DNA of 64,000 bases from JBGVSA01 sp049840475 (lineage in GTDB: Bacteria; Pseudomonadota; Gammaproteobacteria; Burkholderiales; Rhodocyclaceae), in assembly GCA_049840475.1 (NCBI GenBank), contig JASGKX010000002.1, positions 124,001 to 188,000 of the forward strand, given 5' to 3'. The notes under the pieces are model-generated. The model was not told the DNA's origin. It saw only the letters and a list, made by a program, of their open reading frames with translations, and searched no databases. Position numbers and translations under genes: made by a program. Of this stretch, positions 55,347-64,000 are shown piece after piece. Each line of letters starts with the position of its first letter. Position 1 is the stretch's first letter.

Positions 55347-56566
55347 GACAACTCCCTAGTAAGACTGCGTACTTTCATAAACTGGATCAGCGAATTGACA
55401 CTCTCGCCGAGCGTGACCCCCGCGATCGTGCCGCCAGGGCCGAATGCAAGCCCCCCCACGAATATCAGCGTGATGATCGAAAATCCGTTAAAAACGCTGA
55501 TCAACATCATCGTGCGGTACCCACCCGAGGCCTGGATGATCGCCGTGAAGGCCAAATTCGTGCACCGAAAGAAAGTGCACAGCAGAGCGATCCAGATGAG
55601 GACCGTTGCACTTGAATAATCGGGAAGAAAAGTACGCACGAGCACCGGCATGACGATGGCAAGCAGGACGCATAGCAATGCAGCCCCCTTCGCTACCAAC
55701 TTGATCTTTCCGATGGCGTAGACCGAAAACCCTGCGCGATCGGCCGCGTCACGCTGCAAAATGTTGCTGGCACGTGCGTATAACGTCGAACTGAGCGCTG
55801 CGGCACCAAATAGCACCGGCTCCACCAATCGATTTGCAAAGCTGTAGTCGGCAAGCGCCTTGTGGTCGAAATGACCGCTGACAAAATAGATGTCGAGGCG
55901 CCCATAGGCCAGCGCAAACAGCACAGCGACGGCGATGGGTGTCGTCTCTTTCAGAACGGCAAAGACACGCATGCGATGCGCCAATGGCGCCACCTGCTCA
56001 GTCTTGAAGGCAAGCCTGAACAGCACCATGACGATCGAGACTTCAAAGATGATCAGGGCCGCAAGGCTATGTACGTAAGGCGCGCGGACAAAGTGCATGT
56101 ACAGCAGCACGAAGCCGCAGGCCGTGCCAGCCAGGAATAGCGACAACGAGGCCTTCCCGAGCCTACGCCTCGCTTGCAACCAATTGACGCTGATGTTCAG
56201 CCACAGACTGGTTGACGCCAGAAGCGCGATGAGTGTGCCTGCCCCCCTTCCAAAAGAGGGCGCGACCATCCCGATAGCCGTCCACGCGATCAGAAACGCC
56301 AGAACGCTGGCGGCCAGTCTCATTTGGATCATCTGAACGAAACGGGTGCGCGCGAGGACCAAATCAGGATGGGAAAACTGTCGAAGCGACCACGTATCTA
56401 CGCCCCAGTCGGCAATAAAACGACAGATTTCTGCGGTGGTGAACGCCAGCGAAATGGCTCCGAACACCTCCTTTGGCAAGACGAAGGCCAAGCTAAAAAG
56501 TGTCAGCAGTCGCAGGCCGATGAAAGCCGCCTTACTGATGAGCAGGGAGAGGGAGTCAAAAAACAT
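55343..56566 (-). CDS. Polysaccharide flippase (Wzx-like, MOP superfamily)
   Basis: A 407-residue membrane protein with about 12 hydrophobic segments, an N-terminus SLSLLISKAAFIGLRLLTLF and the conserved membrane repeats of Wzx flippases (YSFANRLVEPVLFGAAALSS, IWIALLCTFFRCTNLAFTAI). It would move the lipid-linked repeat unit across the inner membrane for Wzy to polymerise. The ATG has no strong ribosome site. It starts a downstream block of six tightly packed genes (spacings of -4 to +10 bases), separated from the initiating transferase by a 262-base gap. Confidence 0.9.
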   Translation of the reverse strand: MFFDSLSLLISKAAFIGLRLLTLFSLAFVLPKEVFGAISLAFTTAEICRFIADWGVDTWSLRQFSHPDLVLARTRFVQMIQMRLAASVLAFLIAWTAIGMVAPSFGRGAGTLIALLASTSLWLNISVNWLQARRRLGKASLSLFLAGTACGFVLLYMHFVRAPYVHSLAALIIFEVSIVMVLFRLAFKTEQVAPLAHRMRVFAVLKETTPIAVAVLFALAYGRLDIYFVSGHFDHKALADYSFANRLVEPVLFGAAALSSTLYARASNILQRDAADRAGFSVYAIGKIKLVAKGAALLCVLLAIVMPVLVRTFLPDYSSATVLIWIALLCTFFRCTNLAFTAIIQASGGYRTMMLISVFNGFSIITLIFVGGLAFGPGGTIAGVTLGESVNSLIQFMKVRSLTRELS

Positions 56567-56828
56567 ACTAGGTGACTGTGATGGCCTTTTCGGTAGAGCA
56601 GTCCGCGCTGAAAAATCTATGGACGTTCACGGTGCTTCATCGAAATTCACCATCTAGGGCTGGCGATGACGCCCACAAACAACAATCTGTTCAGGGCTCT
56701 TGACCTCGAACCTGCGACTGTCCCGGCGCAGCTCCAATGCTGTCGAGGGAAATCGGGAGACAAGGGAGAGAAGAACGCTTTGCGGATTCCGGCGCATTAC
56801 CCGTCTGCGTGCAGACGGGTTGGGAAGG
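56567..56828 (-). promoter_or_regulatory. Gap between initiating transferase and flippase genes
   Basis: 262 bases without a convincing gene (the open frame here is not supported by a ribosome site or family). At 56799-56820, just after the transferase stop, a perfect 10-base inverted repeat ACCCGTCTGC-GT-GCAGACGGGT can form a hairpin. No T-run follows. The gap may contain a promoter for the flippase block. Confidence 0.45.
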
Positions 56829-58391
56829 TCAATAAGCTCCTTGCCCTCGCAACACAACAAAAGCCGTGCGGAAGAGAATGACAAAGTCGCTCCACACCGA
56901 CCAATTCTTGACATAGCGGCCATCGAGCATCACGCGATAGGCATAACTGGTGTCGCTGCGACCACTCACCTGCCACAGCCCTGTCATGCCCGGACGTGCG
57001 GCCAAGTACAGGCCTTGGTGCTCTCCGTAGCGCTCAAGTTCGGCAGCTACGATAGGACGAGGTCCAACAAGGCTCATGTCTCCGCGCAGGACGTTCCACA
57101 GTTGCGGAAGCTCATCGAGACTGGTACGGCGCAAAAAGCCGCCGATCGGCGTGACGCGTGGATCGTCCTTTAGCTTGAAATCGCGCTCCCACTCGGCCCT
57201 GCGCTCCGGGTCGGATTCGAGCAGCTTGCGAAGCACATCCGCAGAGTTGATGACCATAGTGCGAAACTTGTAGCAAGGGAAAGGCTTGCCCCCCTTACCA
57301 ATACGCATGTGAGCAAAGACAGCCGGACCACCATCCGCCTTGATGCGGCAGAGCAGGTAAACGAACAGCGGCGAAAAAATCAGCATGACTCCCGCGGATA
57401 CGACGATGTCTATCACGCGCTTGGTCCAGCGCGCGAGCGGCTGTGCCAGCACATTGTTGACGCGCAGCATCAGCACTTCTTCCGAGTGGAAATGATTGAC
57501 GCTCAGCCCATGTAGCGGCAATCCACGAAAATCGGGCACCACCGCAACCTCTTTGCGCTCGCGAGCCAGCATGCCAACCAACCACTGCTGGCGACGCAGT
57601 CCGCCCTGGTCCATGGCGACGATAAGCTGTGCCTTCAGTGCTTCCGACGAACTCAGCGATTCGACTGCGTCATATGGCAGCACGGGAACGGAGCGTTCGC
57701 CAACGCGGATGGCCGAACGAACTATCGCATCGCCAGGGGCGGCCACGAACGCGCTTACGGCAAGCCCCATTTGCGGCTCGCTCGTCACTGCCTTGGCCGT
57801 ATCGATCGCATTGTTGCCCATACCTACGATGATCGTCGGGCGTTGCCAGCACCCCATGGCACGCAGCGTACGTCTGGCCCCCCATCTTGCAAGAGGGAAC
57901 AACACGATCAGACTCGCCCACGCCAGGAGAGTCGCGCCGCGAGAGGTCCACATGGCGCTGAAGAAAACCAAAGCGCCGTTGAGCATGGCCCCACACAGCA
58001 CCAGCTTGATGATCTGGAGGGTTTCGTCCCAAACCGGCATGCGCCGGTCATAGTGGGAGCGATACCAAAAAATGAGGATCGAAAAGGCTCCGAGTAACCA
58101 GAAAGGAGCATCGCCGGGGACTGTAGCCTCGCCCTTGAGCGTTGCGGCAAGATTGACCCAACCACGGCCAATCAATGACGCAACTGCTAGCGCAACTATG
58201 TCGCCCGCCACAAGACAAGCTCGATTGAACCCCGGGCGATAGTTGAGCAGAGATGCTTCGAACTGTTCACGCCACGCTCGCTGGCGGATGACTTCTTCGG
58301 TTTCCATCACCGAATTGTTTGCGGCGACCATTGGGCTCAACACGCTCTCTCCATCGGCCACGACTGCGGTCTTCAGTTTCATCGACAGCAT
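56829..58391 (-). CDS. Undecaprenyl-phosphate sugar phosphotransferase (WbaP/WcaJ family)
   Basis: A 520-residue polyprenyl glycosylphosphotransferase that starts repeat-unit assembly by loading sugar-1-phosphate on undecaprenyl phosphate. The N-terminal half has four membrane segments (ACLVAGDIVALAVASLIGRG and FWLLGAFSILIFWY among them) and a Rossmann-like segment (RPTIIVGMGNNAIDTAKAVT). The C-terminal catalytic domain has KRVIDIVVSAGVMLIFSPLF, CYKFRTMVINSADVL, FLRRTSLDELPQLWNVLRGD and MSLVGPRPIVAAE. Starts at 58391 or 58382 are both possible. The sugar is commonly glucose or galactose; not shown here. Confidence 0.94.
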   Translation of the reverse strand: MLSMKLKTAVVADGESVLSPMVAANNSVMETEEVIRQRAWREQFEASLLNYRPGFNRACLVAGDIVALAVASLIGRGWVNLAATLKGEATVPGDAPFWLLGAFSILIFWYRSHYDRRMPVWDETLQIIKLVLCGAMLNGALVFFSAMWTSRGATLLAWASLIVLFPLARWGARRTLRAMGCWQRPTIIVGMGNNAIDTAKAVTSEPQMGLAVSAFVAAPGDAIVRSAIRVGERSVPVLPYDAVESLSSSEALKAQLIVAMDQGGLRRQQWLVGMLARERKEVAVVPDFRGLPLHGLSVNHFHSEEVLMLRVNNVLAQPLARWTKRVIDIVVSAGVMLIFSPLFVYLLCRIKADGGPAVFAHMRIGKGGKPFPCYKFRTMVINSADVLRKLLESDPERRAEWERDFKLKDDPRVTPIGGFLRRTSLDELPQLWNVLRGDMSLVGPRPIVAAELERYGEHQGLYLAARPGMTGLWQVSGRSDTSYAYRVMLDGRYVKNWSVWSDFVILFRTAFVVLRGQGAY

Positions 58392-58455
58392 CCTGTCTTT
58401 CGTATGTCTTTCAGGCTCTCGAAAAAGCCATCCGGGCGACTATTGCGCGCGACGG

Positions 58456-59623
58456 CTAGTCAATCGCCCGTACTTCTCTGGCCTTGAGCAAGCCCGTTCG
58501 CAAGGTCACCCACGCGCATGCGGCCATGAAAGCCAACATCGCTGCGGCAATCACGATCAGTGCTTTCTTGGGCTTGGTCGGTTTTTGGGGGACAACTGCC
58601 TTGTCGAGCACTTGAACGATCGACGTATCGCGCGCTTCATCAACACGGGCCAATTCGACCTGTTTGGCCAACTGTTCAAATAGCGCCTCCTGGTATTTCA
58701 GGTCACGCATGCGGCGAACGTATTCGAGGCCATCCTGGGGCACATTGCCTGCTGAAAACAACACGCCGTCATCGCTTCCGCTCTGGCGCTGGAGCTTACT
58801 GAGCTGCGTCTTCAGTCCCGCGACTTCGGATTTGATCAGACGAAGATCGGGGTTGTCTGCCGTGGCGAATTCGCTCATTGCCGCCAATTGAGCTTCGCGG
58901 GCTGCAATCTGGCCTTTCAAACGGGCAATGCTCTCGACAACTGCCTTCCCTTGCTCATCCAGCATGAGCAGCCCCGTACGTTGCTGCATTTCCTTGAACG
59001 CGATTTCCGCAGAGCCCAAGTCCTGGCGTGTCTTGCCCAACTGTCTTTCAAAGAAGACTCGGCGTTGGGACGCTTCAGTAACTGCCAGAGTCGTTGTGAG
59101 CTTGTACAGTTCGTCAGCGTAGCTGTTCGCCATTGCCGCCGCGCGCGTTGGCTCTCGATCCTGCACTTCGATGACGATAAGATTGTCCTTCCCTGCGGCA
59201 ACGGACGTTCTTTCGCTAAGCTTCTTACGAGTGTCCTCAGGCAGATCCGTGTCGTAGAACCTGCTCGAGCTGGAACTTCGAGATAAGGCTATCGGCGACA
59301 GTACGGCTCTTGAGCATACCCACGTACATATCATTCGGGTTCTTGATACCGAGTGCGTTTGCCGCGCCTCCAGCCAGCCCCCCAAGGCCCGCCAATGAGG
59401 CCATCATGCTTGACTGGTTCTGCTGGGGCGGCATGAGTCGGACGGTCGCGGTATATTGCTTGGGCAACAGGAACGCCACGACGGCCGCCAGCGCAGCGAC
59501 CGCAACAGTAACGCTGCCGATGAAGCGCCCCTGACGCCACAGCCCCTGAAGAAGGGCCAGCAAATCGACTTCATCTTCTTCCATTGGGACCGGGCCCTGA
59601 CGAACTTGCTCACTCATATCCAT
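58456..59623 (-). pseudogene. Chain-length determinant protein (Wzz/PCP), frame broken by one base
   Basis: A polysaccharide co-polymerase: N-terminal membrane segment (FIGSVTVAVAALAAVVAFLL) with the Wzz motif PKQYTATVRLMPPQQ, a long periplasmic coiled coil (NSYADELYKLTTTLAVTEAS, LGKTRQDLGSAEIAFKEMQQ), and a C-terminal membrane segment (ALIVIAAAMLAFMAACAWVT) after the Pro-rich VVPQKPTKPKKA. No tyrosine-kinase domain, so it is the kinase-less class. The frame changes near 59260: the first frame ends ISKFQLEQ, the second resumes FYDTDLPEDTRKKL. Removing one C of the CC at 59260-59261 gives 388 residues. Start overlaps the export gene stop (TGATG). Confidence 0.88.
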
Positions 59624-61932
59624 CAATCCCGCAGAACCTTGATCGCCGAAACACCCAGACCGAACTGATAGAAGATCTGCGACCAGTCCTTCAGCTCCTT
59701 GATCCACGAGAACGGGTTGTAGTCTTCCGGCACGACGACGTTGTCATCCGGCATCAGGCGCGTGCCACCGAAGCTGCTGAACCAGCCGCTCTGGCGCTTG
59801 GCAAGCACTGAACCATCTGCGCGCAACACATAGATGCTGCTCGAGTCGGCATTTCGCGTCGGGCCACCAGCCTGTTCGAGGTAATCGCTGACCGTCTTGT
59901 TCGATTTGTAGATGAGCGCGGTCTGCTGGTAGGTAGCACCATAAACGCCCACGGTGGCGCCTGCGGGCGGCACATAGAAGCGGTCGCCGTCCTCCAGGCG
60001 AAGTGCCGGCAACGTGGCAAGGTTGGCGGTGGGATCGAGCTCCAACACGATGCGGCCGCTGGAGCGCAGATTGCGCATGCGTTGCAGCGTGTTGCGCTGG
60101 TTCTCTTCCTGAGCGCGGACGGAAGCCAGCTCTTCGGCCGAACTCGCGCGGGCCGAACGCTGGGCCACGGAAGCCTGCAAATCACGTTCGGCACGATCAA
60201 TGACGTCTTCGAGACGACGTTGCTGGTCTGCGCGTACCGACTCACGAGTGAATTCCGAGCCGAACAGATAGGCTCGAGGCGTCAGCCCCCCCGCCCGCTT
60301 CACGATATCCAGCAGCGTCTCGCCCGGCTGTACTTGGTAGACGCCAGGCACTTGCACTTCGCCTTCAACGCGCACGTAGGCCGAGCGCTTGTTGACCGGC
60401 ACGCGGACGTCGCTCTTCGAGAAGATCGTAATGATGTCGCCCGGCTGCAGGGTAACGTTGTTCTGCTCGTCCTTCTCCAGCGCCTTGCCAAGGTTGAACG
60501 GCAACAACGTCGTGGAAAGCGTCTGGCGATTCAGGCGCTCGACCACTGCGTAGTCCCAGTTCACTTCATCCAGCAGATGCTGGATATCGTTGCGGACTGA
60601 ATCGGTGGAGCGCGGCCCGGCCGAATATGCGCGGCCAGCGGCGCGTTGCCAGTAGGACTCGTCGATGAGCATCGACCGGTCTGGCACGACGTCCGAGATA
60701 CGCAGGCCCTGGCGCCATTCGGTGCGCAGCGGCTGCGCAACGTTGCCGCGCAGCGTGATGGCGTTGTCGTACTTTTGCGATTGGCTGTCGATGCGAACGA
60801 TATCGCCGTCGCGCAGCGTACGCGCCAGCGACGCGTCATCGAAGGCGGTGTCGCTGACTTGCCGCCCCTTGACGCCATCAAGGCGTTCGAGCAGCAGGCG
60901 TTTGGTGCTGGCGGTCGTGGTAATGCCGCCGGCAAAGCCGACCAACTCACCAACCGTCGAGGTCTTGCCTTTGAGTTCGTAGATAGCCGGCACCTTCACG
61001 GCCCCAGAAACAGCCGCCACAGGGCCAACCGGCGGGATGAAGATGACATCGCCCGATTGCAAGCGCTGATCGCTCGACTTGTCGCCCTTGAGAAGGATGT
61101 CGTACAGGTCCAGTTCGGCCACCGTCTTGTCGCCGCGCCGCAATTGGATGTGGCGCATCGAGCCCATCGACGATGGACCGCCCGCAGCAAACAAGGCGTT
61201 GGTCAGAGTCGACAGCGAACTGATGGTGTACAGGCCGGGGCGTTCAGCTTGACCGACGACGAACACTTGCAGCGCGCCGAGCTTGCCCAGCGAGACATCA
61301 AGTTCGAAGTTACGGTAATAGCGGCCGACCGACGCGGCGATGTGATCCTGCAGATTTTGATAGCGGACGCCGGCTACCTTGACGATGCCGACGCGCGGGA
61401 TGGAAATCGTGCCTTCGGGGCTGACGACGGAGCGCACCTCGACGTCGATCTGCCCCCAGCCGCGAATGAAAATCTCGTCGCCCGGACCGACGATGTGATC
61501 GGCTGGTGCGGCAACGTTCTCGACCGGAGCAAAATTCGAAGCCTTCGAGAAGAGATCGCGACCAAAAATCGGTAGCGGCGTCCCGGTGGAAGTCAGAACA
61601 AAACGCTGAAACTCGGTCGGAGGCGCCTCTTCCCTGTCTGTTCCGATATCCGTGCTGGTCCCCGTGAAGGGCCGAGCCGCGCGAGCGCGGTCGATATCTT
61701 GCGGGGGAAGAGTTCTGTGAACGGAGGGCCGCTCGTTTCGCGACCCCGGCTCGGGGCGCGCGACCGGGGCGGATTGCGCCGGGACGTTGGAAATCGTCAC
61801 ACGCTGAAGCGAAGCCGCGCCTGAAGTATCCCGGCCCGGTTGGACCAATGCCGCGTTCGCTCCCGTTTCTTGCGCCGCAACAATCGAAGTCATTAGCAGC
61901 GCACACACTGCCAGCCCCGTGCGCACGCGCAT
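59623..61932 (-). CDS. Polysaccharide export protein with SLBB domains (Wza-like)
   Basis: A 769-residue outer-membrane export lipoprotein/porin-like protein. Signal peptide from ATG 61932 (LAVCALLMTSIVAAQ), Poly_export domain (ADHIVGPGDEIFIRGWGQID, FPRVG-like SIPRVGIVKVAGVRYQN), then several SLBB beta-grasp domains (VFVVGQAERPGLYTISSLST; AVSGAVKVPAIYELKGKTST; RVEGEVQVPGVYQVQPGETL; VGVYGATYQQTALIYKSNKT) and LPDD.V.VPEDYNPFSW near the end. It would form the channel for the polysaccharide. A GTG eight codons upstream is an alternative start. First gene of the locus. Confidence 0.9.
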   Translation of the reverse strand: MRVRTGLAVCALLMTSIVAAQETGANAALVQPGRDTSGAASLQRVTISNVPAQSAPVARPEPGSRNERPSVHRTLPPQDIDRARAARPFTGTSTDIGTDREEAPPTEFQRFVLTSTGTPLPIFGRDLFSKASNFAPVENVAAPADHIVGPGDEIFIRGWGQIDVEVRSVVSPEGTISIPRVGIVKVAGVRYQNLQDHIAASVGRYYRNFELDVSLGKLGALQVFVVGQAERPGLYTISSLSTLTNALFAAGGPSSMGSMRHIQLRRGDKTVAELDLYDILLKGDKSSDQRLQSGDVIFIPPVGPVAAVSGAVKVPAIYELKGKTSTVGELVGFAGGITTTASTKRLLLERLDGVKGRQVSDTAFDDASLARTLRDGDIVRIDSQSQKYDNAITLRGNVAQPLRTEWRQGLRISDVVPDRSMLIDESYWQRAAGRAYSAGPRSTDSVRNDIQHLLDEVNWDYAVVERLNRQTLSTTLLPFNLGKALEKDEQNNVTLQPGDIITIFSKSDVRVPVNKRSAYVRVEGEVQVPGVYQVQPGETLLDIVKRAGGLTPRAYLFGSEFTRESVRADQQRRLEDVIDRAERDLQASVAQRSARASSAEELASVRAQEENQRNTLQRMRNLRSSGRIVLELDPTANLATLPALRLEDGDRFYVPPAGATVGVYGATYQQTALIYKSNKTVSDYLEQAGGPTRNADSSSIYVLRADGSVLAKRQSGWFSSFGGTRLMPDDNVVVPEDYNPFSWIKELKDWSQIFYQFGLGVSAIKVLRD

Positions 61933-62375
61933 GGAGCAAACTGCCAAGTTCGTCACAAAAGCACCCAGATTGCCAAAAGCAACAGATTCAGAGGGTGCGA
62001 ATGATACGGGAGATACCTCCTACTCAATATGAGGAAATAGAGGGTTTACGACAGGCGGCAGTGAGCATCCCTTGAAGATTCGCTGACAAGTGGCGGGGAT
62101 TCTCCTTACGTGTCAGTCAGTTATATAGCGTAGCGAATGCTCAACAGTCCTAATTTCGATGCATATCCAGAGGATTCAAATCCTTTGATATCAACGATTT
62201 AGCGAAGCCACGCAACAAAAATGCCCGAGTGGATACACAGACATATGCCCACAAGGGCATTCGTTGTCTTGGCGCAACAAGGCTGGATGATTCTTATGAC
62301 CTACCGCCGTCTCTCTGGCCACCCTCATCGACAACTGGCGACCGATTGCGCTCGGTCGCCGCGGCGCAACATCGA
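61933..62375. promoter_or_regulatory. Upstream region of the polysaccharide locus
   Basis: About 440 bases between trpS and the export gene, with no gene supported. AT-rich around 62100-62220. On the minus strand a TATATA hexamer (62122-62127) could be a -10 but lacks a good -35. A 14-base palindrome AGGATT-CA-AATCCT lies at 62171-62184. The polysaccharide promoter is expected here; I could not place a JUMPstart element. Confidence 0.45.
62337..62360 (-). terminator. Hairpin downstream of trpS
   Basis: A perfect 9-base stem GGCGACCGA/TCGGTCGCC with a 6-base loop, 15 bases after the trpS stop codon. No T-run follows, so it is a modest terminator candidate. Confidence 0.5.
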
Positions 62376-63578
62376 TCAGTCGTACCCCAACCCCATCGCT
62401 TCACGAACGTCGCGCATGGTCTCTTGCGCCAGCTTGCGAGCACGGTCACAGCCATCTGCCACCACCGCGCGCACCAGACCCGGGTCGTCCAGGTATTGCT
62501 GGGCGCGCTCTCGGATTGGTTCCTGTTCCTTGATCATGGCGTCGATGATTGGCTGCTTGCATTCCAGGCAACCAATGCCGGCCGAGCGGCACCCCTTCTG
62601 CACCCACTCGCGGGTGGGCTCGTCCGAATAGATCTGGTGAAAATTCCACACCGGGCATCGCGTCGGTTCGCCCGGGTCGGTGCGGCGCACGCGTGCCGGA
62701 TCGGTCGGCATGGTGCGGATTTTCTTGGTGATGACTTCCGGCTCTTCGCGCAGGTAGATGGTGTTGTTGTACGACTTGGACATCTTCTGCCCGTCCAGGC
62801 CGACCATGCGCGAAGCCTCTGTCAGCTTGGCTTCGGGCTCGACAAGAATCATCTTGCCACTGCCTTCCAGATAGCCGTACAGACGCTCGCGATCCCCCAG
62901 AGACAGACTCTTGGCGTCGTCGAGCAGTGCTTTGCCCTCCTCTAGCGCAGCCTTGTCGCCGTCTTGCTGGAAGCGTGTGCGCAGTTGCTGATAGAGCTTG
63001 CCTGCCTTACCGCCGAGCTTCTTGACGGCGTCCTTGGCTTTCTCTTCGAAGTTCGGCTCACGCCCGTACAGATGGTTGAAGCGACGGGCCAGTTCGCGCG
63101 TGAATTCAATGTGCGGAATCTGGTCTTCGCCAACCGGGACGTGGCTGGCACGGTAGATCAGGATGTCCGAACTCATCAGGAGCGGATAACCAAGGAAGCC
63201 GTAGGTTGACAGATCCTTGTTGGAGAGTTTTTCCTGCTGATCCTTATAAGTAGGCACACGCTCGAGCCAGCCCAACGGCGTCATCATCGACATGAGCAGG
63301 TGCAGTTCGGCATGTTCGAGCACGCGCGACTGAATGAACACAGTCGCCTGGTTCGGATCGACGCCCGCCGCGAGCCAGTCGATGACCATTTCCCACACGG
63401 AATCGCCGATCACCGAAACGTCGTCGTACGCCGTCGTCAGCGCATGCCAGTCGGCCACGAAGAACAGGCAGGGCATTTCGCTTTGCAGCTTGACCCAGTT
63501 CTTGAGTACGCCGTGGTAGTGGCCGAGGTGCAGTCGCCCGGTGGGGCGCATGCCGGAAAGGACGCGTTCTGCGTGCAT
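62376..63578 (-). CDS. trpS: Tryptophanyl-tRNA synthetase
   Basis: A class I synthetase charging tRNA-Trp. The 400-residue product has the HIGH-type motif SGMRPTGRLHLGHYHGVL, MSMMTPLGWLERVPTYKDQQ, and the KMSKS loop GLDGQKMSKSYNNTIYLREE, with a C-terminal anticodon-binding region to EAMGLGYD. It carries the insertion between motif regions seen in betaproteobacterial TrpRS, which explains its length compared with about 335 for E. coli. The ATG at 63578 is the conserved start; the frame remains open upstream in the next gene. Confidence 0.97.
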   Translation of the reverse strand: MHAERVLSGMRPTGRLHLGHYHGVLKNWVKLQSEMPCLFFVADWHALTTAYDDVSVIGDSVWEMVIDWLAAGVDPNQATVFIQSRVLEHAELHLLMSMMTPLGWLERVPTYKDQQEKLSNKDLSTYGFLGYPLLMSSDILIYRASHVPVGEDQIPHIEFTRELARRFNHLYGREPNFEEKAKDAVKKLGGKAGKLYQQLRTRFQQDGDKAALEEGKALLDDAKSLSLGDRERLYGYLEGSGKMILVEPEAKLTEASRMVGLDGQKMSKSYNNTIYLREEPEVITKKIRTMPTDPARVRRTDPGEPTRCPVWNFHQIYSDEPTREWVQKGCRSAGIGCLECKQPIIDAMIKEQEPIRERAQQYLDDPGLVRAVVADGCDRARKLAQETMRDVREAMGLGYD

Positions 63579-63583
63579 AACAA

Positions 63584-64000
63584 TCAGGCTCCGGTGAGCA
63601 AGGTAATGATTCGACGGAAAAACGGGATCATCGGCCACAGCACGCGATCGAGCACGCCGAAGTACAGCAGCGCGATGAGGATCGGAAAACCGTAGGGCTC
63701 GATGCGCGATACGGCGATGGCCTGGCGAACGGGCAACAGGCTGACAAGGATGCGGCCACCGTCGAGCGGCGGCACGGGAACGAGGTTGAGCAGCGCCAGC
63801 GCGATATTCACGATGATGCCGGCCTGTGCCATGACGTAGATGACCTGCGCCACCACGCCATTGCCGCCGCTGTGCAGGACTGCCGACGCCGCAAAGCCCC
63901 ACAACAGCGCCTGCACAAAGTTGCTGCCCGGCCCGGCCGCGGCCACCCAGAGCATGTCCTGCTTGGGATGGCGCAGGCGTCCGAAGTTAACCGGCACGGG
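63584..64000 (-). CDS. Site-2 protease family (M50) membrane metalloprotease, 5' end outside window
   Basis: The C-terminal 139 codons of an M50 intramembrane protease (short SREBP/S2P-like form of the type next to trpS in Burkholderiales). Visible are the PVNFGRLRHPKQDMLWVAAA and GPGSNFVQALLWGFAA segment, two further hydrophobic helices, and the metal-binding NLVPVPPLDGGRILVSLLPV with the third-ligand Asp. The N-terminal HEXXH is beyond the window end; the frame is open to base 64000. The stop at 63584 is five bases before the trpS start, so the two are probably co-transcribed. Its substrate is unknown. Confidence 0.9.
   Translation of the reverse strand, partial: PVPVNFGRLRHPKQDMLWVAAAGPGSNFVQALLWGFAASAVLHSGGNGVVAQVIYVMAQAGIIVNIALALLNLVPVPPLDGGRILVSLLPVRQAIAVSRIEPYGFPILIALLYFGVLDRVLWPMIPFFRRIITLLTGA

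Noticed and set aside
56654..56923. 89-codon open frame in the transferase-flippase gap
   Set aside because: Overlaps the transferase 3' end, lacks a ribosome site and has no recognisable product.
58433..58470. CGGGCGA/TCGCCCG repeat at the end of the chain-length gene
   Set aside because: Only 7 pairs with a 24-base loop overlapping the stop codon; likely chance in GC-rich DNA.

Overview
The window is a continuous stretch of GC-rich chromosome from a betaproteobacterium. The gene neighbourhoods rpoE-rseA-rseB-mucD-lepA-lepB-rnc-era, yceD-rpmF-plsX-fabH-fabD-fabG-acpP-fabF, rimP-nusA-infB-rbfA-truB and scpA-scpB-rluB fit the order Burkholderiales (Burkholderia/Ralstonia/Pandoraea type). The genus cannot be settled from the sequence alone. 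No tRNA, rRNA, CRISPR array, insertion sequence or phage gene was recognised.

Layout. 1-2.9 kb: the 3' part of prfC, an aldo/keto reductase and a SnoaL-like protein. 2.9-7.4 kb: a BvgAS/EvgAS-like two-component system (1194-residue hybrid kinase plus LuxR-type regulator), preceded by a possible 75-codon coupled leader ORF. 7.6-13.8 kb: a chaperone-usher fimbrial operon on the same strand (tip adhesin, major pilin, chaperone, usher, second chaperone). 14-23.7 kb: a VOC protein, then the sigma-E envelope stress operon running into lepA, lepB, rnc and era. 23.9-32.4 kb: nadB facing ygfX and the fatty-acid/phospholipid cluster. 32.5-41.9 kb: maf, an RsmI-like methyltransferase, sppA, a Rieske protein, a HAD phosphatase, rluC, and RNase E convergent with truB-rbfA. 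42-49.8 kb: the translation/transcription operon rimP-nusA-infB, then rluB-scpB-scpA. 49.9-61.9 kb: a surface polysaccharide locus (export protein, chain-length regulator, initiating transferase, flippase, epimerase, two glycosyltransferases, acyltransferase, polymerase), noticeably AT-richer in its distal half. 62.4-64 kb: trpS and a partial site-2 protease.

The most striking feature is that four reading frames (rseB, infB, rimP and the chain-length regulator) are each broken by what looks like one extra base. IF2 cannot be lost by a living cell, so errors in the determined sequence are the simplest explanation, at least for infB. Anyone using this annotation should treat those four as probably intact until the reads are checked.

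Other points of interest are: the fimbrial operon lying directly beside a BvgAS-like regulator; a near-perfect sigma-E promoter in front of rpoE; terminator-like hairpins placed just before the start codons of lepA and rimP, and inside the rpmF-plsX, acpP-fabF and infB-rbfA gaps; a 146-base scpB/rluB overlap; and a polysaccharide locus that lacks a tyrosine kinase/phosphatase pair. I found no clearly unprecedented multi-gene system. The best candidates for new biology are the small leader ORF, the adhesin N-terminal domain and the polysaccharide locus.
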